DNA from: DATJSJ01 sp035504175 | GTDB lineage: Bacteria; Pseudomonadota; Alphaproteobacteria; Acetobacterales; Acetobacteraceae | Length of the DNA: 22,220 nucleotides | Direction: 5' to 3' | NCBI GenBank assembly: GCA_035504175.1 | Contig: DATJSJ010000275.1 | Coordinates: 1 to 22,220 of the forward strand | Part shown: positions 7,536 to 14,429 of the stretch, one piece after another | Layout: each line of letters begins with the position of its first letter | How positions within the stretch are numbered: position 1 is the stretch's first letter | Translations under genes and position numbers: made by a program | Notes under the pieces: model-generated | Databases searched by the model: none | What the model was told of the DNA's origin: nothing | Seen by the model: the letters and a program-made list of their open reading frames with translations, nothing else

Positions 7536-8258
7536 TCAGCCCTCCCGCGGACGTACGATTGCATAGGCGGACGTATCGCCTTTTGGCCGGTCGGTGGGCA
7601 GTGATGCCCCCGTCACCGCATAGTGGACGTTTTCGGCGATGTTGGTGGCGTGATCGCCGATCCGCTCCAGGTTCTTGGCCACGAACAGCAGGTGCGTGCA
7701 GGGCGTGATGTTGCGCGCATCCTCCATCATGTAGGTGACCAGCTCACGGAAGATGGAGTTGTAGATGTCGTCGACCTGCTGGTCGGAACGCCAGACCTCG
7801 ATCGCCTTCGCGGCATCCGACTCGCCGATCGCGTCGATCACCAGCTTGAGATTCTCCTGCACCAGGCGCGCCATGGTGCCGAGTGCCGCCAGACTGAACG
7901 GCAGGCTGAACTGCGCCAGCACGATGCTGCGCTTGGCGACGTTGGCGGCGTAGTCGCCGATGCGCTCCAGGTCGCCGGTGATCTTCAGCGTCGCGACGAT
8001 CTGCCGCAGATCCTGCGCCATCGGCTGACGCAGCGCCAGCATGCGGATGACGAACTGCTCGACATCGCGCTCCAGCGCGTCGACTGCCGGATCCTGCTCG
8101 ACCGCCTGGGTCGCCGCGGCCGCGTCCCCCGTCAGCACTGCCCGGGCCGCCAGCGCGCACTCGTTCTCGACCAATCCGCCCATGTCGGTGACCAGGGTCC
8201 GCAGGCGCCGCAGCTCCTGCTCGAAGCTCTTGACGATATGCTCCGCCGCCTCGGACAT
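7536..8258 (-). CDS. phoU: phosphate transport accessory regulator PhoU
   Basis: A 240-aa all-helical protein made of two PhoU repeats, each with the metal-binding signature: DLERIGDYAANVAK around 96-109 and NLERIGDHATNIAE around 196-209. PhoU couples the state of the Pst transporter to the PhoR kinase and restrains phosphate uptake. The ATG at 8258 follows GGAGAGG and lies 13 bp after pstB. The stop is 4 bp before phoB, so translation is probably coupled. Length and both motifs are complete. Confidence 0.96.
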   Translation of the reverse strand: MSEAAEHIVKSFEQELRRLRTLVTDMGGLVENECALAARAVLTGDAAAATQAVEQDPAVDALERDVEQFVIRMLALRQPMAQDLRQIVATLKITGDLERIGDYAANVAKRSIVLAQFSLPFSLAALGTMARLVQENLKLVIDAIGESDAAKAIEVWRSDQQVDDIYNSIFRELVTYMMEDARNITPCTHLLFVAKNLERIGDHATNIAENVHYAVTGASLPTDRPKGDTSAYAIVRPREG

Positions 8259-8271
8259 CGTTCGCCTCTCC

Positions 8272-9102
8272 TCAGCCGAACCGGCCGGTGATGTATTCCT
8301 GCGTCCGCCGCTCCCGGGGTGCGGTGAAGATCTGCGCCGCCGACCCGACCTCGACCAGCTCGCCGAGATAGAAGAACGCCACCTGGTCGGCGCAGCGCGC
8401 CGCCTGCTGCATGTTGTGCGTCACGATCGCGATCGTGAAGTCGCGCTTCAGCTCGTCGATCAGCTCCTCGATCTTGAGCGTGCTGATCGGATCGAGCGCG
8501 CTGGTCGGCTCGTCGAACAGGATCACCTCGGGCCGCACGGCGATGGTCCGGGCGATGCAAAGTCGCTGCTGCTGGCCGCCGGAGAGACCCATGGCGGACG
8601 TGTTGATGCGATCCTTGACCTCGGTCCAGAGGGCCGCGCGCGACAGCGACCACTCGACCCGCTCGTCCATCTGCGACTTGCCGAGTTTCTCGTGCAGCCG
8701 CACCCCGAACGCGATGTTGTCGTAGATCGACATCGGGAACGGCGTCGGCTTCTGAAACACCATGCCGATGCGGGAGCGCAGCTCGTTGAGGTCGACATCC
8801 GCGGCGATGATGTTGCGCCCGTCCATCGTCACTTCGCCGGTGGCGCGCTGCCCGGGATAGAGATCGTACATCCGGTTCAGCACGCGCAGCAGCGTCGACT
8901 TGCCGCAGCCGGACGGACCGATCATGCCGGTCACCTGGCGCTCCGGCAGATCGAGCGCAATGCCTTTCAGTGCCTTGTTGCCGCCGTAGTAGAAGTCGAG
9001 GTTGCGTATCGAAAGCCGCGCCGCGTTCAGGGCCGCCTCCGAGCGAACCTGGACGCTCCCTGCTCCGTGGGTCCGATTGTCGCCGTTCACCGTTGCACTC
9101 AT
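8272..9102 (-). CDS. pstB: phosphate ABC transporter ATP-binding protein PstB
   Basis: A 276-aa ATPase that powers phosphate import through PstC/PstA. Walker A is GPSGCGKST (62-70), the Q-loop glutamine Q117 (VFQKPTPFP), signature LSGGQQQR (173-180), Walker B VILFDEP (193-199) and H-loop H229. MSIYDNIAFGVRLH and the C-terminal RTQEYITGRFG are typical of PstB. The ATG at 9102 is chosen because AAGGAGAGG lies just upstream. A GTG at 9123 overlapping the pstA stop would add seven residues and is less likely. About 28 residues precede the ABC domain. Confidence 0.96.
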   Translation of the reverse strand: MSATVNGDNRTHGAGSVQVRSEAALNAARLSIRNLDFYYGGNKALKGIALDLPERQVTGMIGPSGCGKSTLLRVLNRMYDLYPGQRATGEVTMDGRNIIAADVDLNELRSRIGMVFQKPTPFPMSIYDNIAFGVRLHEKLGKSQMDERVEWSLSRAALWTEVKDRINTSAMGLSGGQQQRLCIARTIAVRPEVILFDEPTSALDPISTLKIEELIDELKRDFTIAIVTHNMQQAARCADQVAFFYLGELVEVGSAAQIFTAPRERRTQEYITGRFG

Positions 9103-9119
9103 TGGCGCCTCTCCTTCCC

Positions 9120-10010
9120 TCACGCTCGCCGGTGCAGGGCCAGCCGCGCGACCACGTTCAGCGCCAGCACACCGACCGTGATCAGCAATGCCCCGACCCA
9201 GGCCAGCTGCACCCAGTCATCGAACGCCGATCCGGCATATTGGTAGATGGTGACCGGCAGGCTCGCCATTGGCCGGCCGAGATTGACCGACCAGTTCAGA
9301 TTGCCGAGCGAGGTGAACAGCAGCGGCGCCGTCTCGCCGGCGATGCGCGCGATCGCCAGCAGGATGCCGGTGACGATGCCGTCCATCGCCGCCCGGTAGC
9401 AGACGAAGACGATGGAGCGCCATTTCGGTGCCCCCAGCGCCACCGCCGCCTCGCGCAGCGCAACCGGGATCAGGCGCAACATGTCCTCGGTGGTGCGCAC
9501 CACGATCGGGATCACGATCACCGCCAGCGCCAGACAGCCGGCCCAGCCCGAGAAGCCGCCCGACGGCTCCACCACGAGCTGGTAGATGAACAGGCCGATC
9601 AGGATCGACGGCGCCGAGAGCAGCACGTCGGAGACGAACCGCACCGCATTGGCGAGGTACGAACCGGCGCCGTATTCCGAAAGGTAGGTGCCGACCAGCA
9701 GGCCGATCGGCGTGCCGATCACGGTCGCAATGCCGGTCTGGATCAGGCTGCCGACGATCGCATTGAGGAGCCCGCCATGCGAGCCGGGCGGCTTGGTCAT
9801 GTGGGTGAAGATGCCGAACGACAGCCCGCCGGCGCCGAGCCAGAGCAGGGTGATCAGGATCGAGGCGAGCAGCGCCAGGCCGAGCAGCGTCGCGGCGACG
9901 CAGAGGATCTTGATCACGAAATCGGAGCGCCGGCGCCGCCGGCCCAGCCGGCGGGAGATCGCGGTGTCGCGCGCGGAGCGCGTCAGCGTGTCGGCCGTGG
10001 TGACACCCAT
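9120..10010 (-). CDS. pstA: phosphate ABC transporter permease PstA
   Basis: A 296-aa inner-membrane permease. After an Arg-rich cytosolic N-terminus (residues 12-28) come about six hydrophobic segments, the first near 32-58. The cytosolic coupling loop reads EAAVALGAPKWRSI and is followed by AIARIAGETAPLLFTS, the conserved PstA stretch. It pairs with PstC to form the phosphate channel. The ATG at 10010 starts 3 bp after the pstC stop and has no clear ribosome site of its own, suggesting translational coupling to pstC. Confidence 0.95.
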   Translation of the reverse strand: MGVTTADTLTRSARDTAISRRLGRRRRRSDFVIKILCVAATLLGLALLASILITLLWLGAGGLSFGIFTHMTKPPGSHGGLLNAIVGSLIQTGIATVIGTPIGLLVGTYLSEYGAGSYLANAVRFVSDVLLSAPSILIGLFIYQLVVEPSGGFSGWAGCLALAVIVIPIVVRTTEDMLRLIPVALREAAVALGAPKWRSIVFVCYRAAMDGIVTGILLAIARIAGETAPLLFTSLGNLNWSVNLGRPMASLPVTIYQYAGSAFDDWVQLAWVGALLITVGVLALNVVARLALHRRA

Positions 10011-10013
10011 CTG

Positions 10014-10982
10014 TCAGACTTTCAGCCGCGGACGCAGCAGCGTCCGGGAGATCGCGAGGACGATGAAGGAAATCACGAACAGGATGAAGCCGAGCGCCAG
10101 CAGCGAGGCGAGCTTGAGGCTGCCGGCCGGGCTTTCGGGAAATTCGAGCGCCACCAGCGAGGCGATGGTATTGCCCGATCCGAACAGGCTCGGCGAAATG
10201 TGGTTGGCATTGCCGATCACGAAGGTGACGGCCATGGTCTCGCCGAGCGCCCGGCCGAGCCCGAGCATGATCCCGCCGACCACCGAGACGCGCGTGTACG
10301 GAAGCACGATCGAGCGCATCACCTCCCAGGTGGTGCAGCCGACGCCATAGGCGGATTCCTTGTAGACCGGCGGCACGGTCTCGAAGACGTCGCGCATCGT
10401 CGCGGCGATGAACGGAATGACCATCACGGCCAGGATCAGCGCCGCGGTGGCGATGCCGGTGCCGAACGGCGCACCGCCGAACAGGTCGCCGAGCACGGGA
10501 ATGCCGTCGGTCCAGTCCTGGATCGGCGGCTCGATCGTCTGCGCCATGATCGGCACGATCACGAAGAAGCCCCACATGCCGTAGATGATCGACGGCACCG
10601 CGGCGAGCAGCTCGATCGCCGTGCCGACCGGGCGGCGCAGCCAGCCCGGTGCCAGTTCCGTCAAATAGAAGGCGATGCCGAAGGCGACGGGCACCGCGAG
10701 AATCAGCGCCAGCACCGAGGTCACGACCGTGCCGTAGACCGACACCGCGGCCCCGAACACCTCGTGCACCGGATCCCAGGCGGCCGAGGTCAGGAAACCG
10801 GCGCCGAAACGGCGGAAGGCCGGCAGGCCGCCGATGAACAGCGACACGATCAGGCTGCCGAGCAGCAGCAGGACGAAAACGCCGGCGACGCGGGTCAGTG
10901 TGGCAAAGATCGGATCACCGATCCGCCGGCGGCGTCTGGACAGACCGGCGGGCGGGATGGCGGCAATGGCAGCCTGTTGCAC
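10014..10982 (-). CDS. pstC: phosphate ABC transporter permease PstC
   Basis: A 322-aa inner-membrane permease with six predicted hydrophobic segments. FGIAFYLTELAPGWLRRP and AVPSIIYGMWGFFVIVP are PstC hallmarks, and the coupling region GVGCTTWEVMRSIVLPYTRVSVVGGIMLGLGRALGETMAV is complete. Translation appears to start at a GTG (10982) with GAGGGACC directly before it and GGGAG further up. It lies 88 bp after pstS, the largest gap in the operon, occupied by a strong hairpin. Confidence 0.95.
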   Translation of the reverse strand: MQQAAIAAIPPAGLSRRRRRIGDPIFATLTRVAGVFVLLLLGSLIVSLFIGGLPAFRRFGAGFLTSAAWDPVHEVFGAAVSVYGTVVTSVLALILAVPVAFGIAFYLTELAPGWLRRPVGTAIELLAAVPSIIYGMWGFFVIVPIMAQTIEPPIQDWTDGIPVLGDLFGGAPFGTGIATAALILAVMVIPFIAATMRDVFETVPPVYKESAYGVGCTTWEVMRSIVLPYTRVSVVGGIMLGLGRALGETMAVTFVIGNANHISPSLFGSGNTIASLVALEFPESPAGSLKLASLLALGFILFVISFIVLAISRTLLRPRLKV

Positions 10983-11014
10983 GGTCCCTCAGCTCTCCCG
11001 TTATGGTGCGGCGG

Positions 11015-11051
11015 GCCGCGACTCGGAGCCGGCCAGGCCTCGAGTCGCGGC
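11015..11051 (-). terminator. intercistronic hairpin between pstS and pstC
   Basis: GCCGCGACTCG (11015-11025) pairs perfectly with CGAGTCGCGGC (11041-11051): an 11-bp stem with a 15-nt loop, in the 88-bp gap after the pstS stop. No U-run follows, so it is more likely a partial or Rho-assisted block and 3'-end protector of pstS mRNA than a full terminator. That would fit the need for more binding protein than permease. Confidence 0.6.
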
Positions 11052-11070
11052 GCTCGGCGTCAGGCCCGGC

Positions 11071-12087
11071 TCAGATCGTGCCCGGCACGTCCTTCCAGGC
11101 GGCCCGGATCGCCTCCTTCACCTTGGCCGGCAGCGGGATATACAGCAGCTGGGTCGCGATAGCGTCGCCATGCGCGAGGCCCCAGTCGAAGAACTTCTTC
11201 GCCCCGGCGCTCTGCTTCGGATCCTTCGGATCGATCGGCAGCAGCACGAAGGTCGCGGATTCGATCGGCCAGCTCTTCGCACCCGGCTGGTTGTTCAGAT
11301 CGATCGCGAAATTCTGCACCGAGCCCCAATCGGCACTTCCCGCCGCCGCCTCGAACGTCTCCATGCTCGGGGTGACGAACTTGCCGTCGTGGTTCAACAG
11401 CTGCGTCGTGGTCAGGTGGTTCTGCGTCGCGTAGGCGCTCTCGTCGTAGCCGATGCCGCCGCGAATCTGCTTCACCGTGCCGGCCACGCCATCGCTGCCC
11501 TTGGCGCCGGCGCCGACCGGCCAGGCGACACTCGTCGAGGAGCCGACCTGGCTCTTCCACTCCGGGCTCACCTTGCTCAGGTAGTCGGTGAAGACGAAGG
11601 TGGTGCCGGAGCCGTCGGCGCGATGCACGGGCGCGATCGCCAGGTGCGGCAGCTTCAGCCCCGGATTGATCGCCTTGATCCGCTTGTCGTTCCAATGCGT
11701 GATCTTGCCCAGATAGATGTCGGCGAGGATCGGGCCGGTGAGCTTGAGCTCATCGGGCTTGATGCGCGGGATGTTGACGATGATGTCGACACCGCCGATC
11801 ACCGTCGGGAACTGCATCAGCTTGTGCGCCTGCAGCTGGTCGCCCGCGACCGGCTTGTCCGACGCGCCGAAATCGACCGTCCGGTTGTTGATCTGGTTGA
11901 TGCCGGCGCCCGAGCCGATCGCCTGGTAGTTCAGCGTGACGCCGGTCGCGGACCGCGACGCCTCGCCCCACTTCGAATAGATCGGCGCGGCAAAGGTCGA
12001 GCCTGCACCGGTGATTGCCTGGGCATGGGCGGTCGCTGCGGCAGATCCGGCCAGCGCCAGGGCGAGCGCCGTGCGCGTCAGAAACAT
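11071..12087 (-). CDS. pstS: phosphate-binding periplasmic protein PstS
   Basis: A 338-aa periplasmic phosphate receptor. A Sec signal peptide covers residues 1-22 with an AHA cleavage motif. The mature protein begins QAITGAGSTFAAP, then shows GSGAGINQI (58-66), FGASDKP (73-79) and RADGSGTTFVFTDYLS (about 156-171), all phosphate-ligand loops of the family. The ATG at 12087 has GGAGGAGGA just upstream, one of the strongest ribosome sites in the window. It is the first gene of pstSCAB-phoU-phoB and lies downstream of a Pho-box array. Confidence 0.97.
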   Translation of the reverse strand: MFLTRTALALALAGSAAATAHAQAITGAGSTFAAPIYSKWGEASRSATGVTLNYQAIGSGAGINQINNRTVDFGASDKPVAGDQLQAHKLMQFPTVIGGVDIIVNIPRIKPDELKLTGPILADIYLGKITHWNDKRIKAINPGLKLPHLAIAPVHRADGSGTTFVFTDYLSKVSPEWKSQVGSSTSVAWPVGAGAKGSDGVAGTVKQIRGGIGYDESAYATQNHLTTTQLLNHDGKFVTPSMETFEAAAGSADWGSVQNFAIDLNNQPGAKSWPIESATFVLLPIDPKDPKQSAGAKKFFDWGLAHGDAIATQLLYIPLPAKVKEAIRAAWKDVPGTI

Positions 12088-12188
12088 GCATCCTCCTCCA
12101 GGTCCGCTTCGCGGATCCTATGCTGCGGGAATGGGGCCAGGCCCCGATCTCGGCGGCGCGGACCCTACAGGGGCCGGAAGACGAACAG

Positions 12189-12217
12189 ATTGCAGATCGA
12201 TGAAGGTTCGATGACAG
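12189..12217 (-). promoter_or_regulatory. Pho box array upstream of pstS
   Basis: On the minus strand three 7-mers in the Pho-box pattern lie at exact 11-bp intervals: CTGTCAT (12217-12211), CCTTCAT (12206-12200) and CTGCAAT (12195-12189). PhoB binds tandem CTGTCAT-like units separated by 4 bp. CTGTTCGTC follows, like the E. coli pstS promoter, but no good -10 is visible; TAGGGT at 12167-12162 is the nearest weak candidate. The array is about 100 bp upstream of the pstS start. Confidence 0.75.
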
Positions 12218-12261
12218 GCGGGGGCCGATTGACGGCCAGTTCACGAACGCGTGCGCGGCGG

Positions 12262-12456
12262 TCAGGGCGGCGGCGGCGCCGGCGCCCCGCGGCCGAACAC
12301 GAGCATCGGCTCATGCGCCCGCGCCATGCCGCGCAGGATCGCCGCGGTATCGAGCTGCACCTGCTCGGCCCGCGTCAGGCCACCGGGCGGGTCGGAGGTG
12401 CGGGCGCTGCAGCCGCCGAACAGTGCGAGCACGGCCAGGATCGGAAGCAGGCGCAT
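12262..12456 (-). CDS. small predicted lipoprotein
   Basis: A 64-aa frame starting MRLLPILAVLALFGGC: one Arg, a hydrophobic core and a lipobox ending at C16, which should be lipidated after signal peptidase II cleavage. The remaining 48 residues are polar, with an EQVQLDTAAILRGMARAHEP helix and a proline-rich end. I do not recognise a family. An in-frame ATG nine bases further up is possible, and neither has a clear ribosome site. It lies on the same strand as pstS, ending 45 bp before the Pho-box array, so it is not under that promoter. A real gene is likely but not certain. Confidence 0.5.
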   Translation of the reverse strand: MRLLPILAVLALFGGCSARTSDPPGGLTRAEQVQLDTAAILRGMARAHEPMLVFGRGAPAPPPP

Positions 12457-12727
12457 GGCACCCATTACGATGGCGAAGGGCTTGATCCCAGCATCGGCCA
12501 TGCCCGACGTCAAACCGGCCGGCGCAAGCGGGCATTCCCGGATTGCCGCGGGGCCCGAGGGGCAGCCGGAGACAGCGGGCCGGCTTGCACCAGGCCCCCA
12601 ATTCCAGACGCATCACCCCACGAAATCGGCTGGCGGCACGCCTGGGTCTGTGCCATCGTTGCAACAAGGTCCGGCCTGTTTGGACCGCCGCCCGCTTCTC
12701 GCACCGCCCGATCTCAGGAGGCGATTC

Positions 12728-13096
12728 ATGACCTGCCGCAGCCCGGCTTTTGCCGATTCTCCCGCACCCGCGTTCACGATGGAGCAGCTGGCCGCGATCC
12801 GCGACTGGCATACCGACCTGCCGGCGCACCTGCGCGTCCGGATCGCCGCGGAACATGCCCATGCCGAGGAGATGGTCGAGATCAGGGCCGAGGATGACGG
12901 CTCGGTCCTCCTGGCGCTGACCCGCGGCCCGGCCGGCACCTTCGTGGCGGAGGACTGGTGGGACCTGCGCGCGGCGCCGCAGCTCGTCTGGCGCCTCGAC
13001 GACGCGCTGGAATGGATCGGCGACGTACTGCGCGTGCACGGCTGGATGGAAGGCCGGCCGCCGCGCCGGCCCGGCACCTTCTTCCCCGGGCTGTGA
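12728..13096 (+). CDS. hypothetical protein, 122 aa
   Basis: Not recognised. The start is firm: AGGAGG lies six bases before the ATG at 12728. The protein is soluble, rich in His, Glu/Asp and Trp (six Trp), and has no signal peptide or membrane segment. Residues 18-50 are predicted helical (TMEQLAAIRDWHTDLPAHLRV). A strand-like middle (EIRAEDDGSVLLALTRG) and a Trp-rich end (WWDLRAAPQLVWRLDDALEWIGDVLRVHGW, about 77-106) follow. It ends 22 bp before the 3' end of a convergent tRNA gene and diverges from the small lipoprotein gene. Composition and codon phase look like real coding sequence. Confidence 0.72.
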   Translation: MTCRSPAFADSPAPAFTMEQLAAIRDWHTDLPAHLRVRIAAEHAHAEEMVEIRAEDDGSVLLALTRGPAGTFVAEDWWDLRAAPQLVWRLDDALEWIGDVLRVHGWMEGRPPRRPGTFFPGL

Positions 13097-13118
13097 AACG
13101 AGGGACGCCGCAGCTTCA

Positions 13119-13193
13119 TGGTGGGCGCGAGAGGGATCGAACCTCTGGCCCCCACCGTGTCAAGGTGGTGCTCTCCCGCTGAGCTACGCGCCC
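13119..13193 (-). tRNA. tRNA-Val (anticodon GAC)
   Basis: A complete 75-nt cloverleaf on the minus strand. The acceptor stem is GGGCGCG/CGCGCCC, the D stem GCTC/GAGC, the anticodon stem CCACC/GGTGG with loop TTGACAC giving anticodon GAC (valine, GUC/GUU codons). The variable loop is 5 nt and the T arm AGAGG-TTCGATC-CCTCT. The discriminator is A and CCA is encoded (13121-13119). All stems pair perfectly. Confidence 0.96.
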
Positions 13194-13205
13194 GGGCCGG
13201 CCGGG

Positions 13206-13234
13206 CTTCTATCCCGCGCCCGAACCGCGCGCAA
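13206..13234 (-). promoter_or_regulatory. probable tRNA-Val promoter
   Basis: On the minus strand -35 TTGCGC (13234-13229) and -10 TAGAAG (13211-13206) are 17 bp apart, ending 12 bp before the tRNA 5' end. The downstream bases CCCGGCC form a GC-rich discriminator like that of the rRNA promoter. The hexamers are moderate matches, but spacing and position fit well. Confidence 0.5.
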
Positions 13235-13327
13235 GGCAAGGCCGCGCCGCCGCGCCGCACGCGGCCCGGCCCGCCGGCTATGGCGAAAGGATGACAGCGG
13301 CGGCCGCGCCGGGTTGAATAAGGCGAT

Positions 13328-14212
13328 ATGGATCTGCCCATCCCCGACCCGGTCGCCGCATCGCAGGAGACGCCGCCCTTCGGGCTGCTGCGGCCCACCC
13401 TCCAGGCGGCGCCGATCATCCTCGCCTCGCCGCATTCCGGCCGCGACTATCCCGACGCCTTCATCGAGGCCGCGCGGCTCGACCGGCTTGCGCTGCGCCG
13501 CAGCGAGGACGGGTTCGTCGACGAACTCTTCGCCGGCGCCGTCGAACACGGCGTGCCGCTGCTGCGCGCCACCTTCCCGCGCGCCTATTGCGATCCGAAC
13601 CGCGAGGCCTGGGAGCTTGACCCGGCCATGTTCGAGGACGAGCTGCCGGCCTGGGTCAACACATCGAGCCCCCGCGTCGGCGCCGGCCTCGGGACCATCG
13701 CGCGCGTCGTCGCCTCCGGCGAGGCGATCTATCGCCGCAAGCTGCATTTCGCCGAAGCCGAAGCACGGGTGCGCGACTGCTGGCAGCCGTACCACGACGC
13801 CCTCGGCGGCCTGATTGCCGAGACCCGCCGCCGCTTCGGCGCCTGCCTGCTGATCGACTGCCATTCGATGCCGTCCGGGCACGTCAACCGCCGCGACGTC
13901 ACCCCGGATTTCGTGCTCGGGGACGTGCATGGCACTGCCTGCGCGCCGCGCATCACGCGCCTGGTCGAGCAGACATTGCGCGAGCTCGGTTACAGCATCC
14001 GGCGCAACGACCCCTATGCCGGCGGCTACGTCACACGGCATTACGGGCGACCCCGCGAGGGCACGCACGCGCTGCAGATCGAACTGGCCCGGCCGCTCTA
14101 TATGGATGAGGGGCGGATGGAAAAGCTGCCGCGCTTCGCCCAGGTGCAGCGCGACCTCTCGACGCTGATCGCGAACCTCGTCGCCGCCGCGCCGTCCCTG
14201 CTTGCCGCCTGA
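13328..14212 (+). CDS. N-formylglutamate amidohydrolase family protein
   Basis: A 294-aa cytosolic hydrolase of the FGase family, which releases formate from N-formyl-L-glutamate at the end of one histidine-degradation route. Motifs in order are SPHSG (34-38), RAYCDPNRE (85-93), DCHSMPS (177-183), GDVHG (198-202), NDPYAGGY (227-234) and H247 with QIE (250-252). The His/Asp/Glu set is the expected metal and catalytic array. The ATG at 13328 has AAGG six bases upstream. No hut genes are near, so the true substrate may be another N-acyl amino acid. Family is firm, substrate is not. Confidence 0.88.
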   Translation: MDLPIPDPVAASQETPPFGLLRPTLQAAPIILASPHSGRDYPDAFIEAARLDRLALRRSEDGFVDELFAGAVEHGVPLLRATFPRAYCDPNREAWELDPAMFEDELPAWVNTSSPRVGAGLGTIARVVASGEAIYRRKLHFAEAEARVRDCWQPYHDALGGLIAETRRRFGACLLIDCHSMPSGHVNRRDVTPDFVLGDVHGTACAPRITRLVEQTLRELGYSIRRNDPYAGGYVTRHYGRPREGTHALQIELARPLYMDEGRMEKLPRFAQVQRDLSTLIANLVAAAPSLLAA

Positions 14213-14250
14213 CCTCGCCCGCTCGCGCGGGCCGCAGCGAGCCCGGGGCC

Positions 14251-14279
14251 AAAAAAATGGCGGGGCTTGCGGCCCCGCC
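14251..14279 (-). terminator. Rho-independent terminator of the candidate sRNA
   Basis: An 8-bp GC stem (GGCGGGGC/GCCCCGCC, 5-nt loop) is followed on the minus strand by ATTTTTTT. In the plus direction only AAGTTT follows, so it works best leftward; it may also trim the end of the amidohydrolase transcript. No minus-strand protein gene exists upstream for it to serve, which is why an sRNA was sought. Confidence 0.85.
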
Positions 14280-14330
14280 AAGTTTAGGGAGGAAACGTCC
14301 AAGAAACAGCGCGCAAAGCACGCTGCGATC
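14251..14330 (-). ncRNA. candidate small regulatory RNA with anti-SD loop
   Basis: No ORF explains this segment, yet it has every part of an sRNA gene. The -10 TATCTT ends at 14334, so transcription should begin near 14327-14330. The roughly 77-nt RNA folds into three hairpins: CAGCGTGC/GCGCGCTG with a UUU loop (14325-14307); GUUU-CCUCCCU-AAAC, placing CCUCCCU in a 7-nt loop (14297-14283); and terminator stem GGCGGGGC/GCCCCGCC (14279-14259) followed by seven Ts (14257-14251). CCUCC loops that compete for ribosome sites define the alphaproteobacterial cuckoo/CcsR and alpha-r14-type sRNAs, which this resembles in architecture. Expression is inferred. Confidence 0.7.
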
Positions 14331-14333
14331 GGT

Positions 14334-14372
14334 AAGATACGGAGCCTGGGCCCTGTCTGCAAGTATTTTTTT
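14334..14372 (-). promoter_or_regulatory. promoter of the candidate sRNA
   Basis: Minus strand: -35 TTGCAG (14362-14357), 17-bp spacer, -10 TATCTT (14339-14334), with a run of seven As (14372-14366) just upstream like an UP element. It lies in the gap to the divergent transglycosylase gene at 14430. Confidence 0.7.
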
Positions 14373-14429
14373 GCATCGCAGCATTGCGGGGTGTGAGCCG
14401 GCCCTGGCCGACGACCCGCTCCGTATGCG

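Noticed and set aside
8970..11162. 730-codon plus-strand frame across pstB, pstA and pstC
   Set aside because: Antisense shadow of three well-supported genes; its product is a run of Arg, Asp, Gln and His with no domain.
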